From Methyloversatilis universalis FAM5 (GTDB lineage Bacteria > Pseudomonadota > Gammaproteobacteria > Burkholderiales > Rhodocyclaceae): DNA of 64,000 nucleotides. The notes below the pieces were generated by a model. It was not told the origin of the DNA. It was given only the letters and a program-made list of their open reading frames with translations, and searched no databases. Location of the stretch: positions 1-64,000 of the forward strand of contig NZ_AFHG01000058.1 of assembly GCF_000214035.2 (NCBI RefSeq). The letters run 5' to 3'. Below, in pieces: positions 63,852 through 64,000 of this stretch (the stretch's first letter is position 1; each line of letters begins with the position of its first letter). The translations under genes were made by a program, and so were the position numbers.

Positions 63852-64000
63852 ATGCGCATCCTGGGCATCGACCCCGGCCTGCGCATCACCGGCTTCGGCG
63901 TGCTCGAGGCCGAGGGCGCGCAGCTGCGCTACGTCGCCAGCGGCCGCATCACCTCGAACGAACGCGAGCCGCTGCCGTCGCGCATCGCCACGCTGTTTTC
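63852..64000 (+). CDS. ruvC: Holliday junction endonuclease RuvC (5' part, cut by window edge)
   Basis: The frame opens [20 protein letters not shown], the canonical RuvC N-terminus with the first catalytic Asp (IDPG). About 50 codons are visible before the window ends. A GTG at 63843 in the same frame overlaps the ptsI stop as GTGA and is an alternative start. RuvC cuts Holliday junctions with RuvAB; those genes would be expected further right. Confidence 0.93.
   Translation, partial: MRILGIDPGLRITGFGVLEAEGAQLRYVASGRITSNEREPLPSRIATLF

Noticed and set aside
1-64000. CRISPR arrays, tRNA or rRNA genes, insertion sequences, prophage
   Set aside because: I saw no regularly spaced direct repeats, no cloverleaf with CCA end or rRNA signature, and no transposase, integrase or phage protein.

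Overview
The window is chromosomal DNA of a GC-rich Gram-negative bacterium, most likely a betaproteobacterium of the Rhodocyclales type (Methyloversatilis-like; inferred from gene content, not proven). The signs are about two-thirds GC in housekeeping genes, a PEP-CTERM protein, an EPS-associated MarR regulator, a methylmalonyl-CoA mutase/propionyl-CoA carboxylase cluster, lipid A/Kdo genes and GTGA/ATGA-type gene overlaps. There are 59 genes, the last cut by the right edge. I see no tRNA, rRNA, CRISPR array, insertion sequence or prophage. No stretch over 300 bases lacks a gene; the longest gaps are 1-267 and 28400-28665, and both hold long inverted repeats.

Left part (1-23432). A urease operon on the minus strand (ureD-ureA-orf-ureB-orf-ureC-ureE-ureF; ureG not in the window) is followed by a secreted trypsin-like protease and a GAF/HD-GYP protein. 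Next is a molybdenum hydroxylase operon (large subunit, [2Fe-2S] subunit, second large subunit, XdhC, MocA) divergent from a LysR regulator. Then come an aliphatic amidase operon (amiE, an AmiB/CbbQ-type AAA+ ATPase and a VWA partner), a DUF1275 membrane protein, a SulP transporter, a Spherulin-4-like PEP-CTERM protein and a GntR/FadR-type regulator. Urease and amidase both release ammonia, so this side looks like nitrogen scavenging plus oxidation of aldehydes or N-heterocycles.

Middle (23724-38763). The GntR gene is divergent from mutase-meaB-pccB-pccA, which carries propionyl-CoA towards succinyl-CoA (no epimerase gene here). The start of pccA is duplicated 118 bases upstream, beside a long REP-like palindrome. 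A receiver-domain protein overlapping a CHASE/PAS histidine kinase follows, then a YpfJ-type metallopeptidase, an MDR oxidoreductase, a TIGR03790-type protein and waaA.

Right part (38854-60565). A one-direction, tightly packed surface-glycan operon of about 22 kb starts with an EPS-type MarR regulator that has a strong promoter and an inverted repeat touching its start codon. It encodes an ABC flippase and a complete pseudaminic acid pathway (pseB, C, F, G, H, I). Three genes lie between pseH and pseI: a WbqC-like protein, a methyltransferase and a metallo-beta-lactamase-fold protein whose layout resembles the catalytic part of CMP-sialic acid hydroxylase (CMAH) without its Rieske domain. Glycosyltransferases, an asparagine-synthase-like amidotransferase, an acetyltransferase and a wbpV/wbpL/wbpM-type initiating module complete it. 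I see no Wzy polymerase or Wzm/Wzt exporter. The most AT-rich genes (49520-51282) lie in this cluster. Beyond it are apaH, a permease-less PTS phosphorelay (EIIA, HPr, EI) and the start of ruvC.

The best candidate for something undescribed is the CMAH-like gene and its two partners inside the pseudaminic acid pathway, suggesting a modified nonulosonic acid.
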